Source of the DNA: an uncultured Clostridia bacterium
Lineage (GTDB): Bacteria; Bacillota; Clostridia; Oscillospirales; Ruminococcaceae
NCBI GenBank assembly: GCA_947089135.1
Contig: CAMUJF010000002.1
Location: forward strand, 1-64,000
Direction: 5' to 3'
Length of the DNA: 64,000 bases
A program made the translations under genes and the position numbers. Below are positions 35,103 through 43,567 of this stretch, in pieces (positions within the stretch are counted from its first letter, which is position 1; the number at the start of each line of letters is the position of its first letter). The notes beneath the pieces are model-generated. The model was not told the DNA's origin and did no database searches. It saw nothing but the letters and a program-made list of their open reading frames with translations.

Positions 35103-35908
35103 TTGGATATCTCCGTCCTCATGTAGTGGAAAAGATACTGCTGTGCAATACCCGCGTATGGCAGCACAAATTCGGGAAAGCCGTTTGGATAGAACTGCTC
35201 CATGACCCGCTTCATCCACACGTCCATTGGAACGCAGTCTATCCTGTACATACCGTACAGAAGCGCGCAGTCCGCCACCTTGGGACCTACTCCCTTTATG
35301 GTCATAAGTACCTTTCTCGCCTCGTCCACGGGGAGTTTTTTTACTTCTTCAATATTTATCTCGCCGCTGTTAAGTTTTTTTATACAGTCCGTAATATATT
35401 TTGCTCTAAATCCCGAACGTAATGGAGCCAGGTCATCGGGAACTATACCTTTCATCAGTTCAAAGCCGGGGAAACCGCCGTACATCTCGCAAAGCCGACT
35501 GATTATCCCCTTTATGCGGGGGATATTGTTGTTTTGGGAAATAATAAAGGAACAAAGAGCCTCCCAGCTGTCCTGACAGAGCAGACGTATTCCGCCCGCA
35601 TAAGCGCAGGCCTTGGCAAGAGTACCGTCCTCGGATAGCAGCCTTTTGATCTCGGCATAGTCAGTCTCCAAATCAAAATAGGGGCTCCACACTCTTTGGA
35701 ACGTCTCCTCGTCCGTGTCATGGAAACGGAAATAGTCTTTTTCCGCGGAAACCGTCAGGGGCGTGTTCAGCATAAAACCGTGATATGTACAGTCCGAACC
35801 GCCGCCGAGACGTTCCCAGCGGAACGCCTGACCGCAGTCCAGAGTTTCGTCTAAGTCAAGGTCGGAGGTTTTCAGCAAAATGTCTTCGCCATTTTTCATG
35901 TATTCCAT
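35099..35908 (-). CDS. 8-oxoguanine DNA glycosylase/AP lyase, OGG1 type
   Basis: 269 residues. An N-terminal OGG-like domain (DCGQAFRWER) is followed by the helix-hairpin-helix glycosylase core. The catalytic Lys is in IKGVGPKVADCALL and the catalytic Asp in CVPMDVWMKRV, matching the positions of human OGG1 Lys249 and Asp268. It removes oxidised guanine opposite cytosine and nicks the abasic site. AAGGAG lies 8 bases before the ATG. It overlaps the alpha/beta hydrolase gene downstream and follows the tautomerase gene by 12 bases. Confidence 0.92.
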   Translation of the reverse strand: MEYMKNGEDILLKTSDLDLDETLDCGQAFRWERLGGGSDCTYHGFMLNTPLTVSAEKDYFRFHDTDEETFQRVWSPYFDLETDYAEIKRLLSEDGTLAKACAYAGGIRLLCQDSWEALCSFIISQNNNIPRIKGIISRLCEMYGGFPGFELMKGIVPDDLAPLRSGFRAKYITDCIKKLNSGEINIEEVKKLPVDEARKVLMTIKGVGPKVADCALLYGMYRIDCVPMDVWMKRVMEQFYPNGFPEFVLPYAGIAQQYLFHYMRTEISK

Positions 35909-35920
35909 GTCGAAATCTCC

Positions 35921-36157
35921 TTACAGCAGACTTTTCGGATCGTAAGCCGGCTTTCTGTAAAGAGTCTCGGACTTGCCCTCAATTTCCTCGGCAAAAACCT
36001 CCTGCCACTCTTCCGGGGTGTAGTCCTCGATACCGACGGTAACATGACCGTCCCCGCAGCCTAAAGCCTCGCAAAGCGCGGCGGTGAGCTTGTCCGCTGC
36101 AAGTCTTTTCTGTTCCTCGGTGCGTCCCTTTAACATCTTTAACGAAATATGCGGCAT
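35921..36157 (-). CDS. 4-oxalocrotonate tautomerase-like protein
   Basis: 78 residues. After removal of Met1, Pro (MPHISLKMLKGRTEEQK) would be the catalytic base of the tautomerase superfamily; length and the C-terminal beta strand are usual. It keeps an Arg near residue 12, as in the Tautomerase_3/PptA group. The substrate is unknown. It lies within a short minus-strand unit, 31 bases after the metallophosphoesterase. Confidence 0.85.
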   Translation of the reverse strand: MPHISLKMLKGRTEEQKRLAADKLTAALCEALGCGDGHVTVGIEDYTPEEWQEVFAEEIEGKSETLYRKPAYDPKSLL

Positions 36158-36188
36158 AAAAAGTCCTCCTTAAAAAATGTACAAAATT

Positions 36189-36872
36189 CTACTTATTTTT
36201 CACTTCTGTGCTGATTACCTCCACATCATCGAAAAGACACTGATATTTTGGTGGTATAGTCTTGTTTTTATGTACCTTTCCGAAAAACCATTTTCGGAAC
36301 TCGCACTCGTCCTTTACCCTGTCGAAAAAGGTGTGCATATAGCTTATCTGCCGCACCTCAAAGTTCAGAAACTCCTTTACGCTTGCGGGCGGCTCGTGAG
36401 TAACTATGTAATCCACCTTGTTTCCGCACCGTTTCAGAGCCTGCGCCCCCTCGTCCACCTCTTCGGAAGAGGGGAGCTCGTGTTCCCACCATGTTTTTGA
36501 TTCACGGCGTATATCTATCTCCTTTGTCTGACCTCCGCCGAATGCAAAAAAGGTCTTGCCTTGAAAATTGAATACGCTGCCCCGCTTCATATGCATGAGC
36601 CTGCCGGAAATAACGTTCACCCTGCCTCCGCAGAAGTCCTCCTCGGGGTACTGCTCCAAAAGGTCGTAGTTTTCGTGGCAGCCCTCAACGAATAAAGTGT
36701 AAAAACGCTTTTGACCGATCCTTTTCAGTATCTGCTTTTCCCGCGCGGAACCGTCCCATATAAAGCCGAAATCTCCGCAGACAATAAGGATATCTCCCTT
36801 TTTGAGCCTGTTTATCTTACTGTTGTTAAAGCGGCTGAGATCGCCGTGCATATCTCCTGTTATACAAATCAA
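36189..36872 (-). CDS. Metallophosphoesterase
   Basis: About 227 residues. The metal-binding blocks are visible in order: ICITGDMHGDLSRF, CGDFGFIWDG, VEGCHENYDLL (here a Cys-His in place of the usual Asn-His) and VTHEPP. It resembles calcineurin-like phosphoesterases of unknown substrate. The start is placed at TTG 36872, which is 7 bases after GGAGGT; the ATG two codons upstream is only 2 bases from that site. A promoter (TTTACC, 17 bases, TATACT) lies at 36915-36943 on the minus strand. First gene of the unit including the tautomerase, DNA glycosylase and alpha/beta hydrolase. Confidence 0.85.
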   Translation of the reverse strand: MICITGDMHGDLSRFNNSKINRLKKGDILIVCGDFGFIWDGSAREKQILKRIGQKRFYTLFVEGCHENYDLLEQYPEEDFCGGRVNVISGRLMHMKRGSVFNFQGKTFFAFGGGQTKEIDIRRESKTWWEHELPSSEEVDEGAQALKRCGNKVDYIVTHEPPASVKEFLNFEVRQISYMHTFFDRVKDECEFRKWFFGKVHKNKTIPPKYQCLFDDVEVISTEVKNK

Positions 36873-36914
36873 AACCATAACCTCCGAATAAACCGAATTA
36901 ATCAACTGTTTATT

Positions 36915-36943
36915 AGTATAGCACAAATTTTCCGAAAGGTAAA
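36915..36943 (-). promoter_or_regulatory. Promoter of the metallophosphoesterase unit
   Basis: Minus strand TTTACC (36938-36943), 17-base spacer, TATACT (36915-36920). Confidence 0.55.
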
Positions 36944-37060
36944 GAGAAAATTTTATTTTTAAAAACACTTCCATTTTCCATAAAAATCTGTTATAATAAA
37001 GTGTAACACTGTAAGCGGAGTAAACGGACGCCAATAATGCCATATCCTCCGCATTTTTGG

Positions 37061-37103
37061 AAAGGAGAATACCCGCGCGTTTCGGGGCGCGGGGCGCATA
37101 TAT
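37061..37103 (+). promoter_or_regulatory. Shine-Dalgarno, GC hairpin, then start codon of dacF
   Basis: The best ribosome-binding site (AAAGGAG, 37061-37067) lies 36 bases before the ATG. Between them is a perfect 7-base stem CCCGCGC (37072-37078) / GCGCGGG (37087-37093). Ten bases then separate the stem from the ATG. If the stem forms, the site is brought to about 14 bases from the start. There is no other ribosome-binding site. A candidate promoter (TATAAT at 36992-36997) lies upstream. Compare the leader of alr. Confidence 0.6.
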
Positions 37104-38471
37104 ATGAACATATTTAAAAGAACGGCGGTGCTGCTTGCCGCCCTTGTGATATTCGGAACAGTTTCGCAGACCCGCGTTTCCGCGGTAACGTTTACCCCAA
37201 ATTTTACCGTTTCAAGCGAGGCTGCCGTACTTATAAACCTTGACAAGGACATTGTGGTGTACGAAAAGAACCCTACCAAAAAGATGTATCCGGCATCTCT
37301 GACAAAAATAATGACAGCGATAGTCGTTCTAGACAACGTTTCCGACCTTGACAACACCGAATATGAGGCTCCGCTGGCGGTTTTCGACGATCTTTACGGA
37401 AAAAACCCCTCGTCAGTTGGCTACGAAAGGGGAGAGGTCATTACCGCATCAGACCTTATGTACTCTATGCTTATGGCTTCCGCCTGCGAATCGGCGGGAA
37501 TTTTAGCCTACAACGTTGGCGGCGGAAGTATGCCCAACTTCGTTGACATGATGAACCAAAAGGCAGCGGAAATAGGCTGTACGGGAACTCATTTCGTAAA
37601 CCCCCACGGTCTTTACGACGACGAACAGTACACCAACGCCCACGATATGTCTGTCATTGCTAAGTACGCAGTTGACAATTACCCCAAATTTGTGGAGATC
37701 GCCACCACCTCTGAATATACCCTCCACGGCACTAACTATAAGCAGGAAGGCTGGGCAACTATCCATCATACAAACGCCATGACCCTCAAGGGAGAGTTTT
37801 ACTACGAGCCCGTCCGCGGACTGAAAACAGGCACTCTTGACGAATCGGGACGCTGCCTTGCTTCAATGGCTACCCGCGACGGAAACAACTACCTGCTTGT
37901 GACCCTCGGAGCGCCGATGTACGACGCGGACGGAAACCGTACCTACGACCACTATACCGACCACGAAAACATCTACGAATGGGCGTTTAACACCTTTTCC
38001 TATGAAAAAATACTCAGCGTGACCGATGAGATAACAGAGGTACCCGTAAAGCTGGGCGACGGAGCTGAACACGTTATTCTTGTCCCGTCTGAGGATTTCT
38101 ATACGCTTTGGCCGAATACCCTCGATTCCTCAAGCCTGAAAAAGGAAATCGTTACAAAGGGTTACCTTGATTCAGATGAATCTGTAACTGCTCCCGTTGA
38201 AAAGGGGCGTGTGCTTGGAAAATATACCCTTTCTCTTTCAGGCGAGACTCTTTGTTCCGTGGATCTTGTGGCCAAAAACGACGTTGCGCTTTCTCAGCTG
38301 GAATATAACATTATGAAAGTCAAGGCTTTCGTAGGTTCGTTTTGGTTCAAAGCGGCGGTTGCAGCCGCGGTTTTGCTTACCGCAGCCTATATTACGGTTT
38401 ACATTCTTGCCACGAAAAAGCGCAGAATGAAGATGAAAAAGGTTTCCCAAAAGGGAAAGCGCAGACTGTAA
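37104..38471 (+). CDS. dacF: D-alanyl-D-alanine carboxypeptidase (peptidase S11, DacF-like)
   Basis: 455 residues. A signal peptide (to about residue 27) is followed by the penicillin-binding transpeptidase-like domain, then a C-terminal domain and a terminal membrane helix (FKAAVAAAVLLTAAYITVYI) with a basic tail. Active-site blocks: SLTK (Ser nucleophile, PASLTKIMTA) and KTG (GLKTGTLDESG). The middle SxN block reads SAC (MASACESAG), so the Asn is replaced by Cys. It trims the terminal D-Ala from peptidoglycan stem peptides at the outer membrane face, often linked to sporulation. The translation start is separated from its ribosome-binding site by a hairpin. Confidence 0.9.
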   Translation: MNIFKRTAVLLAALVIFGTVSQTRVSAVTFTPNFTVSSEAAVLINLDKDIVVYEKNPTKKMYPASLTKIMTAIVVLDNVSDLDNTEYEAPLAVFDDLYGKNPSSVGYERGEVITASDLMYSMLMASACESAGILAYNVGGGSMPNFVDMMNQKAAEIGCTGTHFVNPHGLYDDEQYTNAHDMSVIAKYAVDNYPKFVEIATTSEYTLHGTNYKQEGWATIHHTNAMTLKGEFYYEPVRGLKTGTLDESGRCLASMATRDGNNYLLVTLGAPMYDADGNRTYDHYTDHENIYEWAFNTFSYEKILSVTDEITEVPVKLGDGAEHVILVPSEDFYTLWPNTLDSSSLKKEIVTKGYLDSDESVTAPVEKGRVLGKYTLSLSGETLCSVDLVAKNDVALSQLEYNIMKVKAFVGSFWFKAAVAAAVLLTAAYITVYILATKKRRMKMKKVSQKGKRRL

Positions 38472-38500
38472 CGGTTTATTGCGTTTAACCTGCGGAATTG

Positions 38501-38529
38501 TTGACAAAATAATATCAATGTGATAAAAT
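38501..38529 (+). promoter_or_regulatory. Promoter of the small membrane protein gene
   Basis: TTGACA (38501-38506), 17-base spacer, TAAAAT (38524-38529). Confidence 0.75.
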
Positions 38530-38535
38530 TGCTTG

Positions 38536-38670
38536 GTAAGAGCATTTTCCTAAGACCTTGCGTTCTGAAACAGGAACGTGCCGCTGCCATCTCAGCGACA
38601 GATGTTCCGCCTTTCGGGGACAAGCCGGAAAACGCTTTCGTCTGAGTTTTATACAAATTTTTATAATTTA
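38536..38670 (+). promoter_or_regulatory. Structured 5' leader, function unknown
   Basis: About 140 bases between promoter and ribosome-binding site. Three local hairpins are visible: GTTCTG/CAGGAAC (38563-38578), CGCTG/CAGCG (38582-38597) and TTCCG/CCGGAA (38605-38634). It is long for an 86-codon gene and does not match a riboswitch that I recognise. Confidence 0.35.
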
Positions 38671-38684
38671 TGGAGGACTTTTAT

Positions 38685-38945
38685 ATGTCGGGAAAAAAGC
38701 TTTGCATTTCAAGTCTCGTTCTTGGTATCGTAGGACTGGCATTCTCTTTCTTTCTTCCTGTTATTTCTTATGCCTGCGCCGTTCCGGGACTAATCATCGG
38801 AGTAAAAAAGCGCAAAAAAAACTACAGCTCCTCGGCAGGTATATCTCTGAGCATTGTGGCTTTGTCCATAGCGCTCGTTAACTCTGTCCTCGGAGTCGTT
38901 ATGACGGTAAAAATGTTCTTCTCCGGAAAAAACGACGAAAATTGA
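38685..38945 (+). CDS. Small membrane protein (DUF4190-like)
   Basis: 86 residues with two or three membrane segments (SSLVLGIVGLAFSFFLPV; CAVPGLIIGV; ISLSIVALSIALVNSVLGVV) and a basic KKRKKN loop between. The layout matches DUF4190-type proteins of unknown function. ATG 38685 is chosen since GGAGG is 8 bases upstream; an earlier in-frame ATG overlaps that site. Preceded by its own promoter and an unusual leader. Confidence 0.7.
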   Translation: MSGKKLCISSLVLGIVGLAFSFFLPVISYACAVPGLIIGVKKRKKNYSSSAGISLSIVALSIALVNSVLGVVMTVKMFFSGKNDEN

Positions 38946-39017
38946 TCCTTGTCTTTCCGTTTGCAAACGTAATACATTACGCTGAAGGCATACATTTTTA
39001 ACAGGGTGGTTTTGTTT

Positions 39018-40487
39018 ATGAAAAAATTTTTACTGAACCGCAGGATCGCACGCTGCGCTGCGCTGATCATGGCTGCTGCGGCTGTACCGAGCATTTTTGC
39101 GGGCTGCGGCGGAAAGTCTTCGTCTGACGGCGAACCCGTATCCATTGTGATATGGCACTACTACAATGGTTCGCTCCAGAATTCCTTTGATAAAATGATA
39201 GAAAATTTTAACAGCACGGTAGGCGCGGAAAATAATATTACCGTGAGCGCCCACTCTCAGGGAAGTATCGCCGATCTTGAAACGGCAGTTCTCAACTCCG
39301 CCCAAAAACAGGTGGGCAGCAGCGAGCTTCCGGATATTTTCGCTTCATATGCGGATACCGCCTTTGAAGTCAAAAAAATGGACATACTTGCCGACCTGGA
39401 CGCGTATTTTTCTCCTGAGGAACAGGCTGATTATATAGACTCATACATAGAAGAGGGACGTATCGGCAGCAACGGAGAGCTGTATATTTTTCCCATTGCA
39501 AAATCTACAGAAACATTTATGCTCAACAAGACCGAATGGGACGCTTTTGCTGAAGCAACAGGAGCGTCTGCGGACGATATTCGCACTATGGAGGGTATTA
39601 CGGATACTGCCCGCAAATATTACGAATGGACCGACTCCCTTACGCCTGATGTTCCGAACGACGGAAAGGCTTTCTACGGCAGGGACGCTCTTGCCAATAT
39701 GTTCATTATCGGCTCAAAACAGCTTGGGCATGAGATTTTCCGTGTGGAAAACGGCTCTGTAACTGTGGATTTAGACGAGACTGCAATGCGTAAAATTTGG
39801 GATAATTATTACATTCCGTATATAAGCGGATATTTCCGTGCCGATGGAAAGTACCGTTCCGATGATGTTAAGGTGGGAAATATCATCTCCCTTATCGGCT
39901 CTACTTCTTCCGCTGTATACTTCCCCGAGGAAGTCACTGACGACAGCGGCGCACACCCGATAAATGCTGAAATACTGCCGATGCCCGTATTCGAGGGCAG
40001 TCAGGATGTAAGCGTTCAGCAGGGTGCGGGAATGGTGGTAACAAAGTCCGATCCCAAAAAGGAGGCGGCGGCGGTAACGTTCTTAAAATGGTTCACCGAG
40101 CCCGAAAACAACATTGCATTTTCTGCGGAATCGGGATATCTTCCCGTAAAAAAACAGGCTAACGATTACGATTACTACATGGAGACCGCTCAAAAGCTGG
40201 GACTGACTGTTACCGCCACAAATGATATGGTTATCAAAGAAGCTTTCAGCCGGATTTCACGGTCGGAGCTTTATACAAGCAAAGCTTTCGACGGCGGACA
40301 GGAAGCGCGCAAGATACTTGAATACGGTCTTGCGGACAAAGCCGCAGCGGACAGAGAAGCCGTTGCAGAGCTTGTTGCAGGAGGCTCGTCTCTTGATGAA
40401 GCGGTGGCTCTGTACAATACCGACGAAAACTTTGCCGAGTGGTACTCAAAGCTGAAATCCGATATTGACGCCGCCGTAAACAAATAG
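39018..40487 (+). CDS. Orphan solute-binding lipoprotein of a sugar ABC importer
   Basis: 489 residues. A lipoprotein signal (VPSIFAGC, Cys about 29) then the family 1 binding fold (IVIWHYYNGSLQNSFDK; ELYIFPIAKSTETFMLNK). It resembles UgpB/MalE-type binding proteins. No permease or ATPase gene is nearby. It ends 16 bases before an alpha/beta hydrolase gene, so the two are likely one transcript; the esterase may act on the same imported substrate. The start is ATG 39018 (GGGTGG 8 bases before). The sugar is unknown. Confidence 0.88.
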   Translation: MKKFLLNRRIARCAALIMAAAAVPSIFAGCGGKSSSDGEPVSIVIWHYYNGSLQNSFDKMIENFNSTVGAENNITVSAHSQGSIADLETAVLNSAQKQVGSSELPDIFASYADTAFEVKKMDILADLDAYFSPEEQADYIDSYIEEGRIGSNGELYIFPIAKSTETFMLNKTEWDAFAEATGASADDIRTMEGITDTARKYYEWTDSLTPDVPNDGKAFYGRDALANMFIIGSKQLGHEIFRVENGSVTVDLDETAMRKIWDNYYIPYISGYFRADGKYRSDDVKVGNIISLIGSTSSAVYFPEEVTDDSGAHPINAEILPMPVFEGSQDVSVQQGAGMVVTKSDPKKEAAAVTFLKWFTEPENNIAFSAESGYLPVKKQANDYDYYMETAQKLGLTVTATNDMVIKEAFSRISRSELYTSKAFDGGQEARKILEYGLADKAAADREAVAELVAGGSSLDEAVALYNTDENFAEWYSKLKSDIDAAVNK

Positions 40488-40503
40488 TGAAAGGAACTTC
40501 AAA

Positions 40504-41328
40504 ATGTTACATAAAACCGTTTCGCTTGATATTCCGTATGAAAAGGCGGGACTCGATCCCGCGGGCTGCCGCGCCGAACTGGATCTGTATTGTGCGGAAC
40601 CCTATGAAAATATGCTTCTGACTAAACGTCCTGCGGTGGTCATCTGCCCGGGCGGAGGATATGAATACTGCTCCGAAAGAGAGGCAGAGCCTGTAGCTGT
40701 GCGGTTTGCCTCATACGGCATACAGGCTTTCGTACTGCGCTATAGTTGCGTGAATAAGAGATTCCCCACAAGTCTTCTGGAAGCGGCTCAGGCGGTTGCG
40801 TATGTACGCCAAAACGCGGCGGAACTTGGAGTCGATCCCGATAAAATAATGATATGCGGCTTTTCCGCGGGAGGACATCTTGCGGCGAGCCTTGCGGTAC
40901 ACTGGAAAAAAGATTTTATCACCGCTGCGCTTGGGGGAGAAAGTTCGCTGTACAAACCGAATGGTGCGGTATTGTGCTATCCAGTTATCACCGCGGGAGA
41001 AAAACGTCACGACGGTTCCATAGTGAATATTGCGGGTGACAATGCCGAGCTTAGGGAGCTTGTTTCACTTGAAAAACAAGTCACCGAGGACGTTCCGCCG
41101 GTGTTCCTCTGGCATACTGCCGACGACGGCTGCGTACCCGTGGAAAACACTCTGATGTTTGCGGCTGCCCTTGCGGAAAAGAAAATTTCCTTTGTTTGCC
41201 ATATTTTTGAAAGAGGAGCTCACGGGCTGTCCCTTTGCGACGACAGCACAGCAAGCGGAAACGAGCATTTCAATCCCGACTGCGCAAGGTGGTTCAATAT
41301 GGCGGTCGAATGGATAAAGGCGAGATAA
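40504..41328 (+). CDS. Cytoplasmic alpha/beta hydrolase (esterase/lipase, acetyl-xylan-esterase-like)
   Basis: 274 residues, no signal peptide. HGG-like oxyanion block reads VVICPGGGYEYCS; nucleophile elbow CGFSAGGHLA; Asp in TADDGCVP; His in RGAHGLSL. Proteins of this type (BD-FAE group) remove acetyl or feruloyl groups from hemicellulose oligosaccharides. Co-transcribed with the binding lipoprotein upstream, which suggests it deacylates what that system brings in. A terminator follows. Confidence 0.87.
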   Translation: MLHKTVSLDIPYEKAGLDPAGCRAELDLYCAEPYENMLLTKRPAVVICPGGGYEYCSEREAEPVAVRFASYGIQAFVLRYSCVNKRFPTSLLEAAQAVAYVRQNAAELGVDPDKIMICGFSAGGHLAASLAVHWKKDFITAALGGESSLYKPNGAVLCYPVITAGEKRHDGSIVNIAGDNAELRELVSLEKQVTEDVPPVFLWHTADDGCVPVENTLMFAAALAEKKISFVCHIFERGAHGLSLCDDSTASGNEHFNPDCARWFNMAVEWIKAR

Positions 41329-41348
41329 TACGCTTATACAGAATAAGA

Positions 41349-41386
41349 AACGCTCAAAACCCGCTTTGGCTTTGAGCGTTTTTACG
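41349..41386. terminator. Intrinsic terminator
   Basis: Ten-base stem AACGCTCAAA (41349-41358) / TTTGAGCGTT (41371-41380), followed by TTT; the complementary strand can also use it for the convergent DUF378 gene. Confidence 0.85.
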
Positions 41387-41398
41387 TTTTAGAAGTTT

Positions 41399-41608
41399 TT
41401 AGGTTCTGTTTTCAGCAAGCGCGTCCCGCCTGAAAAGAAGCGTTATGCACCAGATCGCCGAGAGGGCTACGAGCACATATACCACTCTGCTGAGGATCGC
41501 GCCTGTTCCGCCAAACAGCCATGCCACAAGGTCAAAGCTGAATATTCCCACGAGACCCCAGTTTAGACCGCCTATGACAAGAAGCGCAAGTGCGATTTTA
41601 TCAAACAT
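41399..41608 (-). CDS. DUF378 family membrane protein
   Basis: 69 residues, two membrane helices (IALALLVIGGLNWGLVGIF and VVYVLVALSAIWCITLLF). GGLNWGLVGIFSFDLVAWLFG is the family signature. Function unknown; common in Firmicutes. Upstream (41609-41823) only a GGAACTCCG/CGGAGTTCC-like inverted repeat near 41720-41790 is noticed. Confidence 0.88.
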   Translation of the reverse strand: MFDKIALALLVIGGLNWGLVGIFSFDLVAWLFGGTGAILSRVVYVLVALSAIWCITLLFRRDALAENRT

Positions 41609-41823
41609 TTTTTACCAATCCTTTCAGATTTCTGCGTTGTAAACAGGCAAACCCCGCACTGTTTACTGTGCGCCGAAAAAAAGAAAATAAGAGAAGATAC
41701 TCCCTGAAAGTATGTTTCCGAAACTCCGGTAGTGCGTCTCAAAATGCGTCTCGGAGTTCCGGAGGGTGTACCTCCGAGAATATTATCCGCAGGAATGTTT
41801 GATTTATTCAAAGCTTCGCCGCA

Positions 41824-42783
41824 TTACTCAACGGCAAGCAGACTCATTTCCGTTTCCACGCTTTCCATATCGGTATCATACAGCTTAAAGCGTTCGGTCA
41901 AAGACTTCAGGAAATTTTCGTCAAGCACGAAAAGTCCGTCCGCGTTGTAAGACCCCGTGACCGTCACAAGCTGAGATACCCTGTCGTCGCTGGAAGCAAC
42001 GTATTTCATCGCCTCGGACTGCTCCTTGTAGTCGTAAGCGGTAAAATTTGTCTCCGCCGCAGAATTTATCACCGCGCTGAAATAATCGTCCACATGGCTG
42101 GAAAAGTTTTCGTCGATATTACGGTTGATAAGGTCGTTTATCGCCACTCCGGTTATTTTCGCCCGGTACTCCTCGCCCGAATTATACAGCGGATAGGTTA
42201 TCACTTTTCTGAGCATTTCGGAGTCCAGATATGTGTTTCCCTCGCGGATTATGGTCTCCTCGCCCGTGTCGGGATCAGAGTATATAAGATTGTACGGAAT
42301 GTCAAAGTCCACGCCGCCGAAAATGTCGGCAATTACAGGAAAGCTGTCATTGTTGAGCTTCATGTAGTAGTCTATCTTTACTCCGACTGCGTTTTCAGCC
42401 GCAGATACCGCCTGCGGAGCGCCGCCCTTTCGGTAAAACTCATACAGGCTGTCCTCTGTACCGTCAATATACGCGTATGTGTCCGCAGGTACGGGCATTA
42501 TTACAAGTCTTTGTTCATCGGCTATCATGCGTACTATCAAAAAGCAGCAGCCGCTCAAACGCTTTTCCGAATCGAATATGAACAGGGTTGTCTTGTTATT
42601 GGCTGACGTAGGGACATACTCGTCCGCAACGAGACGCTCAATATTCGGTTCTGCAGAGGCGTCGGGCTCTTTCGGGGCAGTGAGGTAGCGGAAAAGCATA
42701 AAGCATATCCCGCCGATAATTATTAGTGTAACAATTATCGTTATGAAATATGTAAGTGCGATTTTAGTTCCTTTTTTTGCCAT
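41824..42783 (-). CDS. LytR-CpsA-Psr (LCP)-like membrane protein, degenerate active site
   Basis: 319 residues. A short cytoplasmic N-terminus, one membrane helix (LTYFITIIVTLIIIGGICFM), then an extracellular domain resembling the LCP fold: LVIMPVPADTYAYIDG aligns with the LCP PRDT block, and FGGVDFDIP with the family's GGVxVxVP block. LCP proteins transfer teichoic acid or polysaccharide precursors to peptidoglycan. Here the Arg of PRDT is Ala, and the second Arg-rich block is not evident, so catalysis is doubtful. ATG 42783 is the start (AAAGGA 9 bases upstream). Confidence 0.65.
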   Translation of the reverse strand: MAKKGTKIALTYFITIIVTLIIIGGICFMLFRYLTAPKEPDASAEPNIERLVADEYVPTSANNKTTLFIFDSEKRLSGCCFLIVRMIADEQRLVIMPVPADTYAYIDGTEDSLYEFYRKGGAPQAVSAAENAVGVKIDYYMKLNNDSFPVIADIFGGVDFDIPYNLIYSDPDTGEETIIREGNTYLDSEMLRKVITYPLYNSGEEYRAKITGVAINDLINRNIDENFSSHVDDYFSAVINSAAETNFTAYDYKEQSEAMKYVASSDDRVSQLVTVTGSYNADGLFVLDENFLKSLTERFKLYDTDMESVETEMSLLAVE

Positions 42784-42849
42784 TTCAGTGTTTCCTTTCA
42801 AAAAAATTAAAAAACTGTTGAAAAATTTTCTGGTAAGTGGTATAATTAT

Positions 42850-43422
42850 TTAAAAAGCAAGTTGTTCGTTCCCGAAACTGCCGCCGAGGTCGTTTTCTAT
42901 CTTTTCTGCGTTGATTATCCTGACTTCGATGTGCTTTTTCTCGGCGTACCTGATAGTCTGTCCCGTGCCGCTTCGGTAGTCGGACACCACGGCTATCAGC
43001 TTGTCGGAACGATCCACCATATATTCGTTCCTCAGCCTCATGCAGTCGCGGGAATAAATTTCGCTTACATAAACTATCTCGTCAGCTTGGAGGAATATAT
43101 TTCCGAGAGTAAATTTATCCCTGCCCCTGAAGCTTTTTCCGTGTTCGCGGTAGGGCGCGGCGGCGATAAGCTTCAGCGGCATTCCGCGGGATTTAAGCTC
43201 CATGACCATTTCTCCGGCCCAAAGGTCGACGCCGCGGGCAAGTCCTGTTATAAATGAAGTATACCCGTTTTCGGCGCTTTCAAGTATTTCTCTGTAAAGT
43301 ATGCTTTTTATCGCCCGTACAGCTTGGGAGCATTCATTTCCGCCGTCGGGAAGCTTTTCCGGACGGTGTCCTGAAAAACAAACGGTTTTCCCAAAATCCG
43401 TCATATTATCGCCAAAAGGCAT
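42850..43422 (-). CDS. SLOG-family protein (DUF1273/YpsA-like)
   Basis: About 190 residues. CFSGHRPEKLP at the start, GLARGVDLWAGEMV in the middle and YRSGTGQTIRYA near the end form the DUF1273/SLOG Rossmann-like fold that probably binds a nucleotide or nucleotide-sugar ligand. Some relatives act in cell-division control (YpsA/GpsB context), and others sense ligands in defence; nothing adjacent suggests the latter. Start ATG 43422 is the best placed (GGGG 10 bases before), though another in-frame ATG lies upstream. Confidence 0.8.
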   Translation of the reverse strand: MPFGDNMTDFGKTVCFSGHRPEKLPDGGNECSQAVRAIKSILYREILESAENGYTSFITGLARGVDLWAGEMVMELKSRGMPLKLIAAAPYREHGKSFRGRDKFTLGNIFLQADEIVYVSEIYSRDCMRLRNEYMVDRSDKLIAVVSDYRSGTGQTIRYAEKKHIEVRIINAEKIENDLGGSFGNEQLAF

Positions 43423-43567
43423 GATATCATATCCCCGTTTCAAAATATTTGTGATGTTCAACGGTTACCGCTGAATTTGTGCCCGTTAAATTATTATAGC
43501 ACAAATATTTCGTTTTTACAACAGCAACTTAATATTTGTAATAAATTTGACACAATTACCAAATTTG

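Noticed and set aside
42850..43422. SLOG-domain gene as part of a defence system
   Set aside because: Neighbours are alr and an LCP-like gene; no effector, nuclease or membrane pore gene adjoins it. The YpsA-like housekeeping type is more likely.
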